From assembly GCA_943735955.1 (NCBI GenBank), contig OX030966.1:2702011-2766010 (forward strand): a stretch of DNA of 64,000 nt. Reading direction: 5' to 3'. Position 1 is the stretch's first letter. Every line of letters starts with the position of its first letter. Positions 11,898-28,992 of the stretch are shown here, piece after piece. A model generated the notes under the pieces. It was not told the DNA's origin. It saw only the letters and a list, made by a program, of their open reading frames with translations, and did not search any database. Made by a program: the position numbers and the translations under genes. This DNA is from Piscicola geometra. Its lineage: Eukaryota; Annelida; Clitellata; Hirudinida; Piscicolidae.

Positions 11898-14357
11898 ATG
11901 GCGGACAACACTAACTCTTCAGAGGCTTCTAACCCCATTGCCACTTCCATGCCTCTCACTCTCTCCATCACCTCTCCTTCTTCCATTACTTCTTCTACAA
12001 CCATCACGCCTACCACGATCACTACTGCCAGCAACAGTCTGAAACCACAACAAAAACGCACTAAGCGAAACACGTCCAACTCGTCAACCTCTTCTCGCCA
12101 CTCAAACGCCATCGACGGTGAACGAATTTGCATCAACGTGAGTGGCTTGCGCTTCGAAACTCAACTGAAAACTCTTCTTCAGTACCCTGACTCGCTGCTG
12201 GGAAACGCTGAAAAACGCAACCGTCATTTTGACCCGACTCGCAACGAGTACTTTTTCGACCGCAACCGACCAAGTTTCGATGCTATTCTCTACTTCTACC
12301 AGAGTGCAGGAAGACTGCGAAGGCCTGTGAACGTTCCCTTAGACATTTTCATGGAAGAGATCAGGTTCTACGAGCTGGGAGAAAGCACCATTGAACGGTT
12401 CAGAGAAGAGGAGGGTTTCGTGAAGGAGGAGGTCAAACCAATGCCTAAAAACCCTTTCCAGAGAAAGGTGTGGCTATTGTTCGAGTATCCAGAAAGTTCG
12501 CTAGCTGCACGAATTGTTGCCATCTTTTCCGTTGTCATCATTCTCCTTTCAATCGTCACATTTTGTCTGGAAACCTTGCCAGAGTTCAAGAACAACCACA
12601 AGCGGACCCTCATCAACACTACTTCAGGCTTCGTCAACGGCACTTTACAGCCCATATGGAGGCAAGAGGAAGTGGAAATCCAGTCGTTCACAGAGCCCTT
12701 CTTTGTCATAGAAACCTTCTGCATCATCTGGTTCAGTTTCGAGATCACGGTTCGATTCTTAGCAGCCCCAAACCATCTCCTATTCTGGAAAAACATCATG
12801 AACTTCATCGACATGGTTTCCATTATCCCCTACTTCATCACCCTTGCCACCATGTTCGCAAGTGACCACAAGTCGAACAACCAAGCTATGTCTCTTGCCA
12901 TTCTGAGAGTGATCCGTCTGGTGAGGGTTTTCAGAATCTTCAAACTGTCCCGTCACTCCAAAGGCCTTCAGATTCTGGGCCAAACGATCAGAGCCAGTAT
13001 GAGAGAGCTTGGTCTTCTCATTTTCTTTCTCCTAATTTGCGTCATCCTATTCTCTAGCGCTGTCTTTTTCGCCGAAGCCGACGACAAAAACACTCAATTC
13101 GCAAGCATTCCCGACGCTTTCTGGTGGGCTGTGGTGACGATGACGACAGTGGGCTACGGAGACATGAAACCAGTCAGTCCATGGGGCAAGCTGGTGGGCT
13201 CGTTGTGTGCCATTGCTGGTGTTCTGACGATCGCCCTGCCAGTGCCGGTCATCGTTTCGAACTTCAACTACTTTTACCATCGAGAGACCGACACTGACGA
13301 AAACAGCATGTACACACACGTTCAAAGCTGTCCGAACTTGTCCCTGTTATCTTCGAATGACAAGGAAACCGGGGGCAGTTATGACAGCGTGTATCACCAA
13401 AGGAAGGGCTCGCGTCGCAGTAAACTGGTCGACCTGGAAAGCATTTGCACCGAGGAAAAAGCACTTTTGGGAGATTCGAAAAACAATGCTTGTTCTCTAC
13501 CTTCTACTATCTCTTTCCTCAACCCCTCACGAACTCTCCTACCCAGAGATTCAATAGACTCCAGTTGTAGTTTCCGAAACTCTCGAAATGATTTGTCACC
13601 CATTTTGAAGGAATCTCCCGAAAAAAAGAACCAAGAAAAAAAACTCGTGAAAAAAGATGAAAGTAAAAGCTCTATGAAAAATGAAGATACGCGAAAAATC
13701 AGAAACTCTGAGAATTCTTTCCCTCTCTTGAACACTCCAGACCTGCTCAACACTCACCACAAAAAACGAGGCCTTCTCTCCAGGGCATACAGCTCTTATA
13801 TCGATGACGATGACGATCTTCTTCCGTCGGTCAATAACCCCTCTACTCACCCGTCCACTCACTACACACCTCCTACACCCCCCTCCAATAATACACTTTC
13901 AAATGAAATAAACAATGATACCATCAACGACACTGGCCACTACGTCATGCCCTCGGAAAAGAATCAAGAAATGCTCATCGATCTGGATACAGAAAAAAGC
14001 GGTGAAGTGAAGATAAACATTGAGAGTGACCTAGTGTCTTCTCTGCCGCAAGAAACATCGGAAAAGACTTCACTCCTTCCTTCCAAAATGACTCTTCTGC
14101 CCCCTTCCCGTCTCAAAATGTTCAAGCCTTCAAACTCCATCGAGACATCCAACCCCTTCACGAATCACCAAAAAGAAGCCACACCAGCCTTCCTCTCTCG
14201 TTCTTCGGTGGCCCTCCTTAACAACTCCATCCCATTCCATCCTTCCACCTTCCACTCCGACCCTGCATCCCGGTTAACCCTCCAATCCCATCCATCCAAC
14301 ACACTCCTCCACCGACCACATTCAATCCAGAATCAATCACCGCTTCTCCGACATTGA
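11898..14357 (+). CDS. KCNA: Voltage-gated potassium channel, Kv1 (Shaker/KCNA) subfamily, single coding exon
   Basis: An 819-residue alpha subunit of a tetrameric delayed-rectifier or A-type K+ channel of the plasma membrane. Domains run in family order. The T1 tetramerisation domain is at about 75-170 ([40 protein letters not shown], close to Shaker). S1 is at about 204-225, S2 268-288 and S3 298-320. S4 at 332-352 has regularly spaced arginines ([20 protein letters not shown]). S5 is at 372-393. The pore contains the filter TVGYGD (417-422), and S6 contains the Kv1 PVPVIV hinge (448-453). The S1-S2 linker carries N-glycosylation sequons. The N-terminus is Ser/Thr-rich and lacks an obvious hydrophobic inactivation ball. 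The C-tail of about 360 residues is unusually long, Ser- and Lys-rich, and ends SPLLRH, with no ETDV-type PDZ ligand. No intron interrupts the coding sequence. The start follows TGATGT in a plausible context. Confidence 0.96.
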   Translation: MADNTNSSEASNPIATSMPLTLSITSPSSITSSTTITPTTITTASNSLKPQQKRTKRNTSNSSTSSRHSNAIDGERICINVSGLRFETQLKTLLQYPDSLLGNAEKRNRHFDPTRNEYFFDRNRPSFDAILYFYQSAGRLRRPVNVPLDIFMEEIRFYELGESTIERFREEEGFVKEEVKPMPKNPFQRKVWLLFEYPESSLAARIVAIFSVVIILLSIVTFCLETLPEFKNNHKRTLINTTSGFVNGTLQPIWRQEEVEIQSFTEPFFVIETFCIIWFSFEITVRFLAAPNHLLFWKNIMNFIDMVSIIPYFITLATMFASDHKSNNQAMSLAILRVIRLVRVFRIFKLSRHSKGLQILGQTIRASMRELGLLIFFLLICVILFSSAVFFAEADDKNTQFASIPDAFWWAVVTMTTVGYGDMKPVSPWGKLVGSLCAIAGVLTIALPVPVIVSNFNYFYHRETDTDENSMYTHVQSCPNLSLLSSNDKETGGSYDSVYHQRKGSRRSKLVDLESICTEEKALLGDSKNNACSLPSTISFLNPSRTLLPRDSIDSSCSFRNSRNDLSPILKESPEKKNQEKKLVKKDESKSSMKNEDTRKIRNSENSFPLLNTPDLLNTHHKKRGLLSRAYSSYIDDDDDLLPSVNNPSTHPSTHYTPPTPPSNNTLSNEINNDTINDTGHYVMPSEKNQEMLIDLDTEKSGEVKINIESDLVSSLPQETSEKTSLLPSKMTLLPPSRLKMFKPSNSIETSNPFTNHQKEATPAFLSRSSVALLNNSIPFHPSTFHSDPASRLTLQSHPSNTLLHRPHSIQNQSPLLRH

Positions 14358-16959
14358 AAAACTAATAATCCTAATCCACTTTTACTATTACGGAGTTGTT
14401 GTTACCATGGAAACTTAACTCAACAGAAACTCAAAGACAAGTCATGTCTATTAAATAATGATTTATAATTCCTCGTAACCAAAAAGCTTCAGACCCCTTT
14501 AGTGAATATAAAACGTTCAATAATAATAATAATAAAAATAATAATAACTATTTTTATTATTAATAAAACACATAGTTTCATTATTAACTTGACTATTGTA
14601 TAAAAAAAAATATTAATAAAAATCAAGAAAACTCAACAACTTTAGCCAAAAAACATAAAAAAATCGTATACAAAAATATATAAAATAGTTGAAAAATACG
14701 ACAACAAAACGATGATTGTGGTGATAATAATGCTCATGATTCTGTGCTTATTATATAGCCCTAATCTAACCACGCTGCTTCGTTATTTGAAGATTATAAA
14801 TAGATTATTTTCAATGATAATAAATAATAAATTTATATAATTCTCTTTTTTTTCACTTTCCGTTCAATAAAGTTCTTTTAAATACTTTCAAACTTATTTC
14901 AAAGTTCTAGAGTATTCGAAGCTTCATCATGAAGCTTGGTCTGCTCCTCATCCCTTTTTATTCAGACTTACTTCCGGTTTTATTCATAATTATTCAAGAA
15001 ATAATTAACTATAGTTAATAATCAATCAATAAATCATTTTAATTTATTCATAAATAATTAAAAACTCATTTAAATAATTTGATCATTACTTGTTCAGTTA
15101 TAATAGCACCATCTCCATTAGCTTTTATTGGCATTATTGTCTCGTTCAATCAACTAACTTGTCGTTCTATAGCCTCATCTCGACCAGTCATGTTACCAGG
15201 CTGTTACCAAATTTACTCATTCATTACCCGCATCATCATCATTATCACCATCATCATTACTAACATCCGCTTATTATCAGCATAATCCTCTTTATCATCA
15301 TTCTAAAGTCGCCGAAATTTTTTTCATTAACATTCTCATCATCATTAAAAACATCGCAATTCGTATGTTCACCACTATTATAACTATTATCTCCTTCATC
15401 ATCCTTACTAGCATGGACATAATTATCTTCATTATAAACGTTAATTGATACTCCTTACTTCTCGAATTGAAACTCACGTACATGAAATCTGGATAATCAC
15501 CGCCACTATTTGTCCTTCTCGAGGTCCGCTTCAGTGGTCTTTTAACTTTATGATTTTGTTCTTTAAAATAAAGTTGAAAAATTGTTGAAAACTGTGTTGG
15601 TGTTGCTTAAGTAAGAAAATAATTGTTAGAAGTTCATAAATTCAGCATAAATGGCTGCATTTACATGAATTGTTTTATTAGGATTAATGATAAATTAATG
15701 ATACCTCCCTCAATAACGGATTAACTAATACTGAGTAATTAGTAGTGCTAATTAGTACTAGATCAATTAAGTTAAAAAATCATGAAACTCATTATTTCAT
15801 TGGGAGAGACTATGGGAAGCGGTGCAAATGTGAGAGCTATTGACATTTCCAAACCGTGAAAGTTAAACAAGTGTTTACCAAGCGAAAAATCGATGGGAGC
15901 CCTTGTGCACCCATTGTTTGCCATTAGCAGCAGCCCTATACAGGTTTATGGAGACTGAAGAAAGTGTAATGTAGTTGAGTGGATACTGACTTTTATTTTA
16001 TTATTTGAAAGATTAGGTAGTTTTGTGTACCATAATGTTGAGTCACTTCACTTGAGAGTACGGTTGACTATGACTCTGTGAGATGCAGAGGTGTCTACAG
16101 AAAGTGTAGGAGGGGTAAAGAAGCAATTGCTTCTATTTCAAGTTAGGGGGGGAGGTTTAAAGATATATAATAGATAAAAAAATATTAAGATTAATTCATA
16201 GATATACTATTGCTCAAATAAACCTTTTAGTAAACAATATTATCTGAATTGATCTGGGGGAATTTTTATTTTTAGGGGGGGGGGGGGGATTGACGCCCCA
16301 GATAAGGTGTTTGGGATCTTGCTTACTAATGCATTGAGATGGACTGGAGCGTGTTTTATTGCAAAATAGCAGGTACAGACTTGAAGTGTGACACAGCAAT
16401 TCTGGAGGAAGAGCTTTAGCCCTTTACCATTAATTCTTTGAAGATTTTTTTCTAGTTTACTACGCATTAACTCATTTCTTTTCCAACAATTTTTATAAAT
16501 TTATTCATTAATGCTCACATTTTTTCATTAACTGTTTGCTGAAAATTTTACCAATCTAACCATCCATTCACCAAAGCAACCTCTCATATCTGGAGTTTTT
16601 ACAATAGCACCATCTATCGAACTAATAAAAAACTGAACACATACCTGAATATTGCAGAAAGGTTCAAATGAATTTACAAGATACCATTAGTTGCATTGAG
16701 ATGATCTTTGAAAATAGAAATACAAATAACCGTATGGAAAATACGTTGTGAAAAGTGATTAGTTTATCAAACAAAAATTGCTCATCAAGAAAAATTGAAA
16801 ATATTTGAAAAAAAGTTTTTGCAAAGGTTTCACTGAGACTAACTCGTTCGCAAAAGTTACTCTTCAAATCTCAAAAAAATAGATTAAAATAAATGCAGAA
16901 AAAGATCGAAGAAAATAAATCAAAGTGCTCGTAATAATGAGAAGTTGGCTCTCGATAAA
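14358..16959. other. AT-rich intergenic DNA downstream of the Kv channel
   Basis: Holds a possible polyadenylation signal (TTCAATAAAG, about 14863), the first copy of a duplicated segment (14640-14790), CAT/ATC-rich words at 15220-15440 and a run of about 15 G at 16275-16289. No supported gene. Confidence 0.5.
14640..14790. repeat. Duplicated segment, copy A (paired with 17955-18095)
   Basis: Shares ACAACAAAACGATGATTGTG, then GTGATAAxAATGC.CATGATT.TGTGCTT and CACGCTGCTTC, with 17955-18095 in the same order and orientation. Each copy is preceded by ATA/AAT-rich DNA. The kind of element is unknown. Confidence 0.75.
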
Positions 16960-17547
16960 CCGTATATTTCCGTGCTCATGATTTTTCCGAATCTAATTGA
17001 ATATAAACTTTCTACATCCAAAAGGATGAGTGAACCTAAATATTTGTTAAAAAGTCTGAATCTTACTATTTAATTTATATAAAAATTTCATTAATTAATA
17101 CAGATTAATTTGTCAAAAATGTAATAAAACGCATAATTAGTTCTCTAAATTCTAAATTCTTACCCTAATCCTAATTAAAAATTTCTTTAGTTTATTTAAT
17201 TCATTAAATAAAATAAATTTAAAAAGAAAAGTGTTTCGAATTATGTATACTATATACAACATAGGTATAATATATATTTTAAACATACCATATTACATAT
17301 AGTATAAATGTGTAGTATTAATCAATCTATGGATTGCCTACAATTTTAGACAATCCTGGATTCAGTCATTCCATTGATTTTATAAGTTTATCAAATAAGA
17401 TGCTATTCATCGCAAACTTTTTTGCCCTAAACTATGAAAGTGTAAACATATTATTATGAACTTCTAAATCTCTAGTTTTATTTTTTAGCTTTTATTGGAT
17501 GTAGTAGATCATCATTATCAATTGAAACTGAGCACGGAAATATACGG
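16960..17547. mobile_element. Putative non-autonomous DNA element with 19-bp perfect inverted ends
   Basis: CCGTATATTTCCGTGCTCA at 16960-16978 is repeated exactly, inverted, at 17529-17547. The 588-bp span is AT-rich with no protein coding, as in MITE-type elements. No convincing target-site duplication is visible next to the ends, so the class is undetermined. Confidence 0.6.
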
Positions 17548-17619
17548 ATTGTTGAAGGCCGTCTTCTAATATTCATCCAATAGAGTAGCTATAAAAGTAT
17601 AAGTATTATTTTAAACATT

Positions 17620-17900
17620 ATTATTATAAGTAGAAGTAATAAAAGTAGTAATATTACTACTAGTAGTGGTAGTAGTGATAATAATATTAATAAATAAAAA
17701 AAATAGTTTCACTAACAGTTGAAGTAGTAGTAGTAGTAACCCAGTTTCAGTGAGAAATAATAATAAGAAAATCAATAATAACACTAATAATAATAAAAAT
17801 ATTTGACAAAAACAACAGTCTGGCAAATAATGTTAACCATTCTAAAACTAAATAATAATAATAATATAATAATAATAATATAATAATATTAATAATAATA
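17620..17900. repeat. Imperfect AAT/AGT triplet-rich DNA
   Basis: Degenerate AATAATAAT and AGTAGTAGT words without a clean long array. Confidence 0.6.
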
Positions 17901-17954
17901 ATAGTAAAACTACATTATAAGTAAACACATAAAGCGCCCCGTAAGAATCAATAA

Positions 17955-18095
17955 AACTTAACTTTTGGTCCACAAACATAAGAAAGAATACAATAATTGA
18001 AAGAATGATATAACAAAACAATGATTGTGGTGATAAGAATGCGCATGATTTTGTGCTTTACAGCCCTCATGTAATCACGCTGCTTCAATATAAAT
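17955..18095. repeat. Duplicated segment, copy B (paired with 14640-14790)
   Basis: Contains AACAAAACAATGATTGTGGT and ATCACGCTGCTTC in the same order as copy A. It lies about 3.3 kb downstream in direct orientation. Confidence 0.75.
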
Positions 18096-18240
18096 AATTG
18101 ACGATAATAAATCAAAAATATTTTATAAATAAATATTTATATAATAAGGATTGGTTGTACATTGTCATTAGTTAAAGTTATTTGCTAACTTTTTGGCAGT
18201 AATAGAGTAGCTTAAAAAGTAGTATAAGTATTTACAATTG

Positions 18241-18412
<172 letters not shown>

Positions 18413-18833
18413 AATGTTCAATGTAAAAGTTAAACAGAAATAAAAAATAATTGTCGAAAAAATAGATAATCTATCTGTTTTGAACTTGTTCTTACATTTT
18501 CGCCCAGTTCTTCTTTCGCCCCTTCTTCCATCCATGCTTCCCTCTCTCATTTCATTCCTTTTTCCATTTTTTCATTCATCCCTTTTTGTATTTTTACATT
18601 ATTTCTAATTTTGTTTTTTTCTCATTTGAAAGACAACCTCCTGCTTTATTCTCCACAGCAAATCTCAGGTTCAGACAAAATACGCAAGCGTTGTGTTTTG
18701 CAAACTTTTTTGCTGATTTTTTGTTGCTGTTATTATCGCTTTTTATTTTTTCATATTTATTTTTTCATATTTATTTTTTTCATATTTTTATTGTTTTTAT
18801 TTTTGCTTTTCAAATAATTTTTGACTTCACCAT
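18413..18833. repeat. Dispersed repeat, copy B (about 420 bp, paired with 9385-9812)
   Basis: Nearly collinear with copy A from CAATGTAAAAGTTA to TTGACTTCACCATTGTAG, with a deletion of about 20 bp and small substitutions. Unlike copy A, it is flanked on both sides by (TAG)n arrays. Confidence 0.85.
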
Positions 18834-19300
<467 letters not shown>

Positions 19301-19472
19301 TAGCAGTGTTAGCAAAAAGAAGAAAAGCCATATAACAGTAAAAATAATTCAATGTCAGTTGACACTGTTTCAGCCATAGTTATTTTTATTTTCATGGCAT
19401 AAGGATAAGAAAAGAAAGAGGGAATTTAAAAGTGAAACAGACTCTCAAAAGAGAGGAAGAGTATCAGGAGCG

Positions 19473-24382
<4,910 letters not shown>

Positions 24383-25860
24383 TCGTGGATACTACCACGA
24401 ATACTACCACCACTCCACTACTTTTACTATGAATACTACTCACAATACTTTTACTATTACTACCACTTCTACTATTACTATAAATTTTACTACAAGAACT
24501 GCTAATACAACTATTACTACTTATACTTACACTACAATTGAAACAAATTATAGTCTAACTATTAGTATTACTAAAAGTATTATACTCCCAATAATATTTA
24601 TACTTAGAAATATTCAAACTAGCTCCAATACTACACGCCTCTACCAGCTACAAAAACTCAACCACCAAACAGCAATCACAACTACCTACCGATAGAAAAA
24701 TCAAGGAAAAAACACACTCCCACACTGGCACGCAGACAAGCAACCTTGACTTAGATGGTATATTATACAATATATATTAGACCCGGGAATATGATGAGAC
24801 ATATGCCCGTGCGCCGTATTAGCCTCCTTTAATGAGTCCAAAAGATAGACAGTTTTGGGTTATTAGGGCTAGCTAATGTAAGTTAAATTATTTATTTATT
24901 GATAAACAAAAATATTTTTCAATAAAATAAATTTTGTAATACGCATAATAGCGGGCATATCGTGCCTAAGTAGAATCAGTTCAATCGCAAGCGCTTACTA
25001 ACGCAATCAAACATGACGCTTTTGTGGTACGAATACGGTATAAATTTGAGACCACTTCAGTTTATTTTTCACGATTTAAACGTAAACTGGGTCTTATAAA
25101 AGAAAAGAATTGAAAAAGTTTTAGAAAAAAAAATTCACAGAAACTACAAAATTGTTAAATTTCTTCAAATGAGGAAGTTTCAATTTTTTATGTTACATTA
25201 ATCACAAAGTACTGGCATTCATAAAGACATCAGTTATCGATGGTGTCGAACGTTTTGTCTCACATTGGTCGCAAGAAGTTGCCTTTTGGAAGAGAATGAT
25301 TTCTCGCTGAAAACCTGGAAAGAAATGCCAGCTTAGAAATTATACGTGTAACTGGGCTATTTTTAAAACTCAGTATAGTTGAGATAATTACACAATATTA
25401 ATTAATATCAAACTATTCAATTATATTAGTATAAATTTAATAACATTATTAAAAAATAGGAAACTGTTTTATATTATTAATACAAAATGAATAGATCGGC
25501 AATTTGAAAGTGAATGCAGATGGAACAACTTGGGAAATAGTTGAACAAGTCTACACCAAATAGTACTACAACACCGGGTTTAAGATTCTTTGAAAAAAGT
25601 CCTGAGAAAATTAAGCAGGATTTGAAGATATCTATTGAATAAAAAAGAGGTATGAGAAAAGAGGAAAAATGATTCAGAGGCTGTTTGATAAAAATAGTTG
25701 TTACATCCGGTCTTACATTTTTGATAATTTGCCCATACCCTAAACGTCGGCAAACCTTGGAAAAGAAGTGAAATGGAACACAAACACTATGAAGACCAGA
25801 AAAAGGTTTTCTTCCAAAGGGATGGACTCTGTCTGGTGCTTAGGTAATTTTAATTATCGA
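24383..25860. other. AT-rich intergenic DNA
   Basis: ACT/TAT-rich degenerate triplets run to about 24700, then unique AT-rich sequence. No supported gene or RNA. Confidence 0.45.
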
Positions 25861-25863
25861 GCG

Positions 25864-25936
25864 GGTTGGCTTAGATGGTAAAGTCGTTGGACCTGCAACT
25901 TAAATGTCCCCAGTTCGAATCCCTGTTCAGCCAACC
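25864..25936 (+). ncRNA. tRNA-like sequence (tRNA pseudogene or SINE head)
   Basis: The 73-bp span has a perfect 7-bp acceptor-type pairing (GGTTGGC with GCCAACC). It has a pol III A-box match, TGGCTTAGATGG, and a B-box match, AGTTCGAATCC. The anticodon-loop position reads CTGCAAC (GCA, cysteine). The T stem does not pair properly (CCCAG against CCCTG) and there are extra bases before the 3' acceptor strand. It is therefore more likely a decayed tRNA or a tRNA-derived SINE head than a working tRNA. Confidence 0.5.
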
Positions 25937-25949
25937 ATGACCTATCATA

Positions 25950-26065
25950 TTCCCGTCCCCGTCCCGAAAACCTATTCCCGGTTCCCGACTTTTCCCGTGC
26001 CGAAATTCATTTTCATTTCCGTTTCCGCGGGAGTCCGGTGGGTACCCGGTCTGACCTCTAGTATA
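25950..26065. mobile_element. Transposon end with CCCGTCCCG subterminal repeats
   Basis: C-rich words (CCCGTCCCCGTCCCG, TTCCCGGTTCCCG) end in CCGGTCTGACCTCTAG. The same TCCGACCTCTA end appears at about 27888, where the subterminal words are on the opposite strand. GAGGTC-type ends and GC-rich subterminal repeats are typical of hAT elements. Confidence 0.5.
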
Positions 26066-26466
26066 GACCCAAAGAGGTGTTGTTCCAGTTAACCTTAACT
26101 GTAACTGAAATGGTAAATTAAATGAAATAGAAACTGAAAAACAAGAATAATAACTGAATAGTAACTGGAAAAAAAAATATTTAAAAAAAATAAAAGCGCT
26201 ACAAGATAAAACATTCGCGTCACGTGATTAAGCAATAATATTTTAAAAATATTTTATTCCGATTATATTAATTTAGTGTTTTACATTGTTAATTTTTTTC
26301 TGACAATTTTAATTTTACAAATTTGAAAAAAAACTGTTTAAAATTAAGAATTGCAGAAGAATGCCGTATGAGCGTATTTTATTTACGAAGCTTCATGTGA
26401 CAAAAGCAAATGTCAGGTTTCAGAAGAGGATGATAATGATAATGATAAGAAGAAATGGAAAATGCA

Positions 26467-26565
26467 GTCAAAGACTTTCTGGAAAAATGCAGTCAAAGAC
26501 TTTCTGGAAAAATGCAGTCAAAGACTTTCTGGAAAAATGCAGTCAAAGACTTTCTGGAAAAAATG
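26467..26565. repeat. 25-bp tandem repeat, four copies
   Basis: The unit GCAGTCAAAGACTTTCTGG followed by AAAAAT is repeated four times with almost no divergence. The near identity suggests recent expansion. It lies inside the hAT-derived block. Confidence 0.93.
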
Positions 26566-26774
26566 CAACAAATTTAATCAATCACTTAAAATGAAAACAT
26601 CCAGGGTGTTACGGCAAAATGAAAATGGATGCCCACAAAAGTCTTGGAACAAAATCAAATAGTGTTGAAAAAGTTGAAAAACAGTGACACTAGAGTAGGC
26701 AACCACTCAGAAGAAAAAAATGTTCGCCTTCGTCAACGACTCCTGCTACAACTTGTTTGAAAGCAAATAGTCTG

Positions 26775-26921
26775 TATTTCTGGAGAGAAAATGAAGCACA
26801 ATACTCAATATTTGATTCTTTTGCGCAAGACATTGTTTCAGCTCCCGCTTCACAAGCATATGTGGAGAGGGCGTTTTCGGTGTGCGGAGAAAAAAATCGT
26901 CTCAGAAAAATCTGGAATTGA
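26775..26921 (+). pseudogene. hAT transposase C-terminal dimerisation domain relic
   Basis: The translated stretch has FWRENEAQYSIFDSFAQDIV, then SAPASQAYVERAFSVCGEKN and RLRKIW before a stop. The pattern FWxxNxxxYxxLxxxAxDILSxPASSAxVERxFS is the hAT C-terminal dimerisation signature. The rest of the transposase (zinc finger, RNase H-like core) is not visible upstream, so this is a fragment of a dead cut-and-paste element. Confidence 0.8.
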
Positions 26922-27039
26922 AGACATTTATGAAAATGAACAGCATATATTATGAATAATATATTTATATATCTTTTAAATAATTTGACTTTTAAACATT
27001 AATTTGGGTTGTATTAAAAATGAAAATTCTTTTTTTTCC

Positions 27040-27200
27040 AACTTGATTAACTGTAACTGAACCTGTAACTAAAATAATAACTGAAACTAGAATAGTGACT
27101 GAAAAATTACAATTTTTATAACTGTAACTTGAATAGTAACTGAAAAAAAAATTTTTTTTAACTGTAACTTGAACTTGAACTGAAAAATCACTGACCCAAA
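27040..27200. repeat. AACTGTAACTGAA-type degenerate repeat (also at 26085-26170)
   Basis: Repeated TAACTGAAA and CTGTAACTTGAA words occur at both places in the same orientation, one on each side of the first hAT fragment. They may be part of the element's internal structure. Confidence 0.55.
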
Positions 27201-27328
27201 GGTTATAGTGGAACTGCACACGAAGAAAGAACAATTGAGTACGTAAAATGCACAGTTACTTTGCACATTGATCTGCGTTTTATCCATTTTATTATTAATT
27301 TGTAAATTGATATTTTTATTTTTAAATT

Positions 27329-27520
27329 TTGTTTAGTATACCTGCAAGTTCTATTACCTGTGAACGGAATTTGTCAACATGTGGTCGTTTAACTTCAGAC
27401 CCAAGATCCTCTAATTTGAAAGCTAAAACTTTTGACGGTTTAACCCGTGTTAAAAGCAATAAAGACTTTATTGAATTACTCAAAAACAATGACTTACTTC
27501 AGTACTTTCATTTCAATAAA
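27329..27520 (+). pseudogene. Second hAT transposase C-terminal fragment
   Basis: FSIPASSITCERNLSTCGRL then RSSNLKAKTFDGL match the end of the hAT dimerisation domain (IPASSxxxERxFSxxGxxxxxRRSxLxxxxxxxL). It differs clearly in sequence from the fragment at 26775-26921, so two different hAT families, or a nested insertion, are represented. Confidence 0.65.
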
Positions 27521-27689
27521 TATTTTAAATTTAAATCGTGTTTTTTTATTTTGTTAAAAGAAATATTTTATGATTTTCAAATAATGAACTTTAAGAAATG
27601 TTAGGACTAGCAAGTTTGGGACCAGTGAAAACGGCAGCAAAAATAAATAAACAAAATTTTTCTTGTTGAAATGGGTCGAGACTGAGTCA

Positions 27690-27895
27690 AAAAGTTTCGG
27701 GAATGGGTCGGGACCGGGAATCGAGTTTCGAAAACGGGTCAGGACCGGGAATCAAAATTCTGATGGTACATCGGGAAAGGGACGGGACGGGAATCAAAAT
27801 TATGATGGCCCATCGGGAACGGGATGGGACGAAAAAACAAAATTCGGGAACGGGACGGGACCGGGAATGAAAAATCGTCCATGTCCGACCTCTAA
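27690..27895. mobile_element. GGGAACGGGACGGG subterminal repeats and transposon right end
   Basis: Repeated CGGGACCGGGAATC and CGGGAACGGGACGGG words run to GTCCATGTCCGACCTCTA. Read inward from the right this is TAGAGGTCGGACATGGACG, a hAT-like terminus. Confidence 0.6.
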
Positions 27896-27899
27896 TACA

Positions 27900-28990
27900 G
27901 AAATAAACAAAGTAACGTGATACTTTTCTTTCTATGCTGGGGTATTTGAAGAATAACGGTCTCTTGCATTGGTGATTAACACAAAGGGCGTATCTATACT
28001 ACTTGTTGTTTGTAGGATATCTATGGTTGTAATATTGTAAATTTTTTTATTTTTCATGCTTTTTACCCTATGAATCCGCAGAATAAACGTGCAAAAGCAA
28101 ATGTGCATTTAACAGATTTGCAGTGTGCTTTCTTGGTGTGCAGTTAACCTACAACCTATGTATTTGCATCTAATTTACTAATAAGTTTTTATTAGTATAA
28201 GTTTTAAAAATCTGATACACTTGCTTCTTTATATCATTAGACTAAAATTTTACAAAACTTGATATTGACTTTTCATTTTTTATAGGTTTTTATTTTTGTT
28301 TAGTTATATTATTCAAAGCAATAAACAAAGTGCACTACTTTTGTGAATAATTTGTTTCTTTTTTGAAAAAAAAAACAATAGTTTTTAATAAACCTTTTGA
28401 AAAGATTAAATAAAATCTTTTATCAAAAATTTGAATCTATGTGAAAAAGAATAATTCTGGTAAACTAGTTCAAGTTGGATGAAATTTCCGTTATTTTTCT
28501 ATTAATGCTAGCGAAATCTATTTAAATAATATTTTTTCAAACTTTTTTATGGTTATATTTGTCATTTCTATAAAGTTTAAAAATAATATAACTATATTAT
28601 TAAAATTCAGTTACAAGAAATGTTATTGTTCACAACAATTACCACAATATACATTCTAATTTTTTAAATTCATGTGTGAAATAAGGGTCCAATAACAATT
28701 TTTATCGAAAAAGAAAAATGTACGAAAATTAAGGGTGAATGAAAAAAGATTAATTTTACGGTAAAATGGCATTCAGCAAAGTAATTCAGCATTTTACACA
28801 TTTGCATTCCACACCTTTCTGCTTTTTTCTTTCTGCAGTTTATCCAAAACCTAAATTATTTAAATTTATGTTTATACATTATTTTTACGTAACACAGTGA
28901 GCTCATAAACTAAAAAAACATTTTGAAAAGTTTCGAAAGAAATCTTTAAATCCAGTCAATTAAATAACGCTCTCAACGGATGAAGAAAAG
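27900..28990. other. AT-rich intergenic DNA
   Basis: Strongly AT-rich, with no repeat array and no supported gene. It probably includes the promoter of the downstream secreted-protein gene, but no element can be named. Confidence 0.45.
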
Positions 28991-28992
28991 TC

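Noticed and set aside
25864..25936. Functional tRNA-Cys
   Set aside because: The T stem does not pair and extra bases precede the acceptor strand, so it is kept only as tRNA-like.
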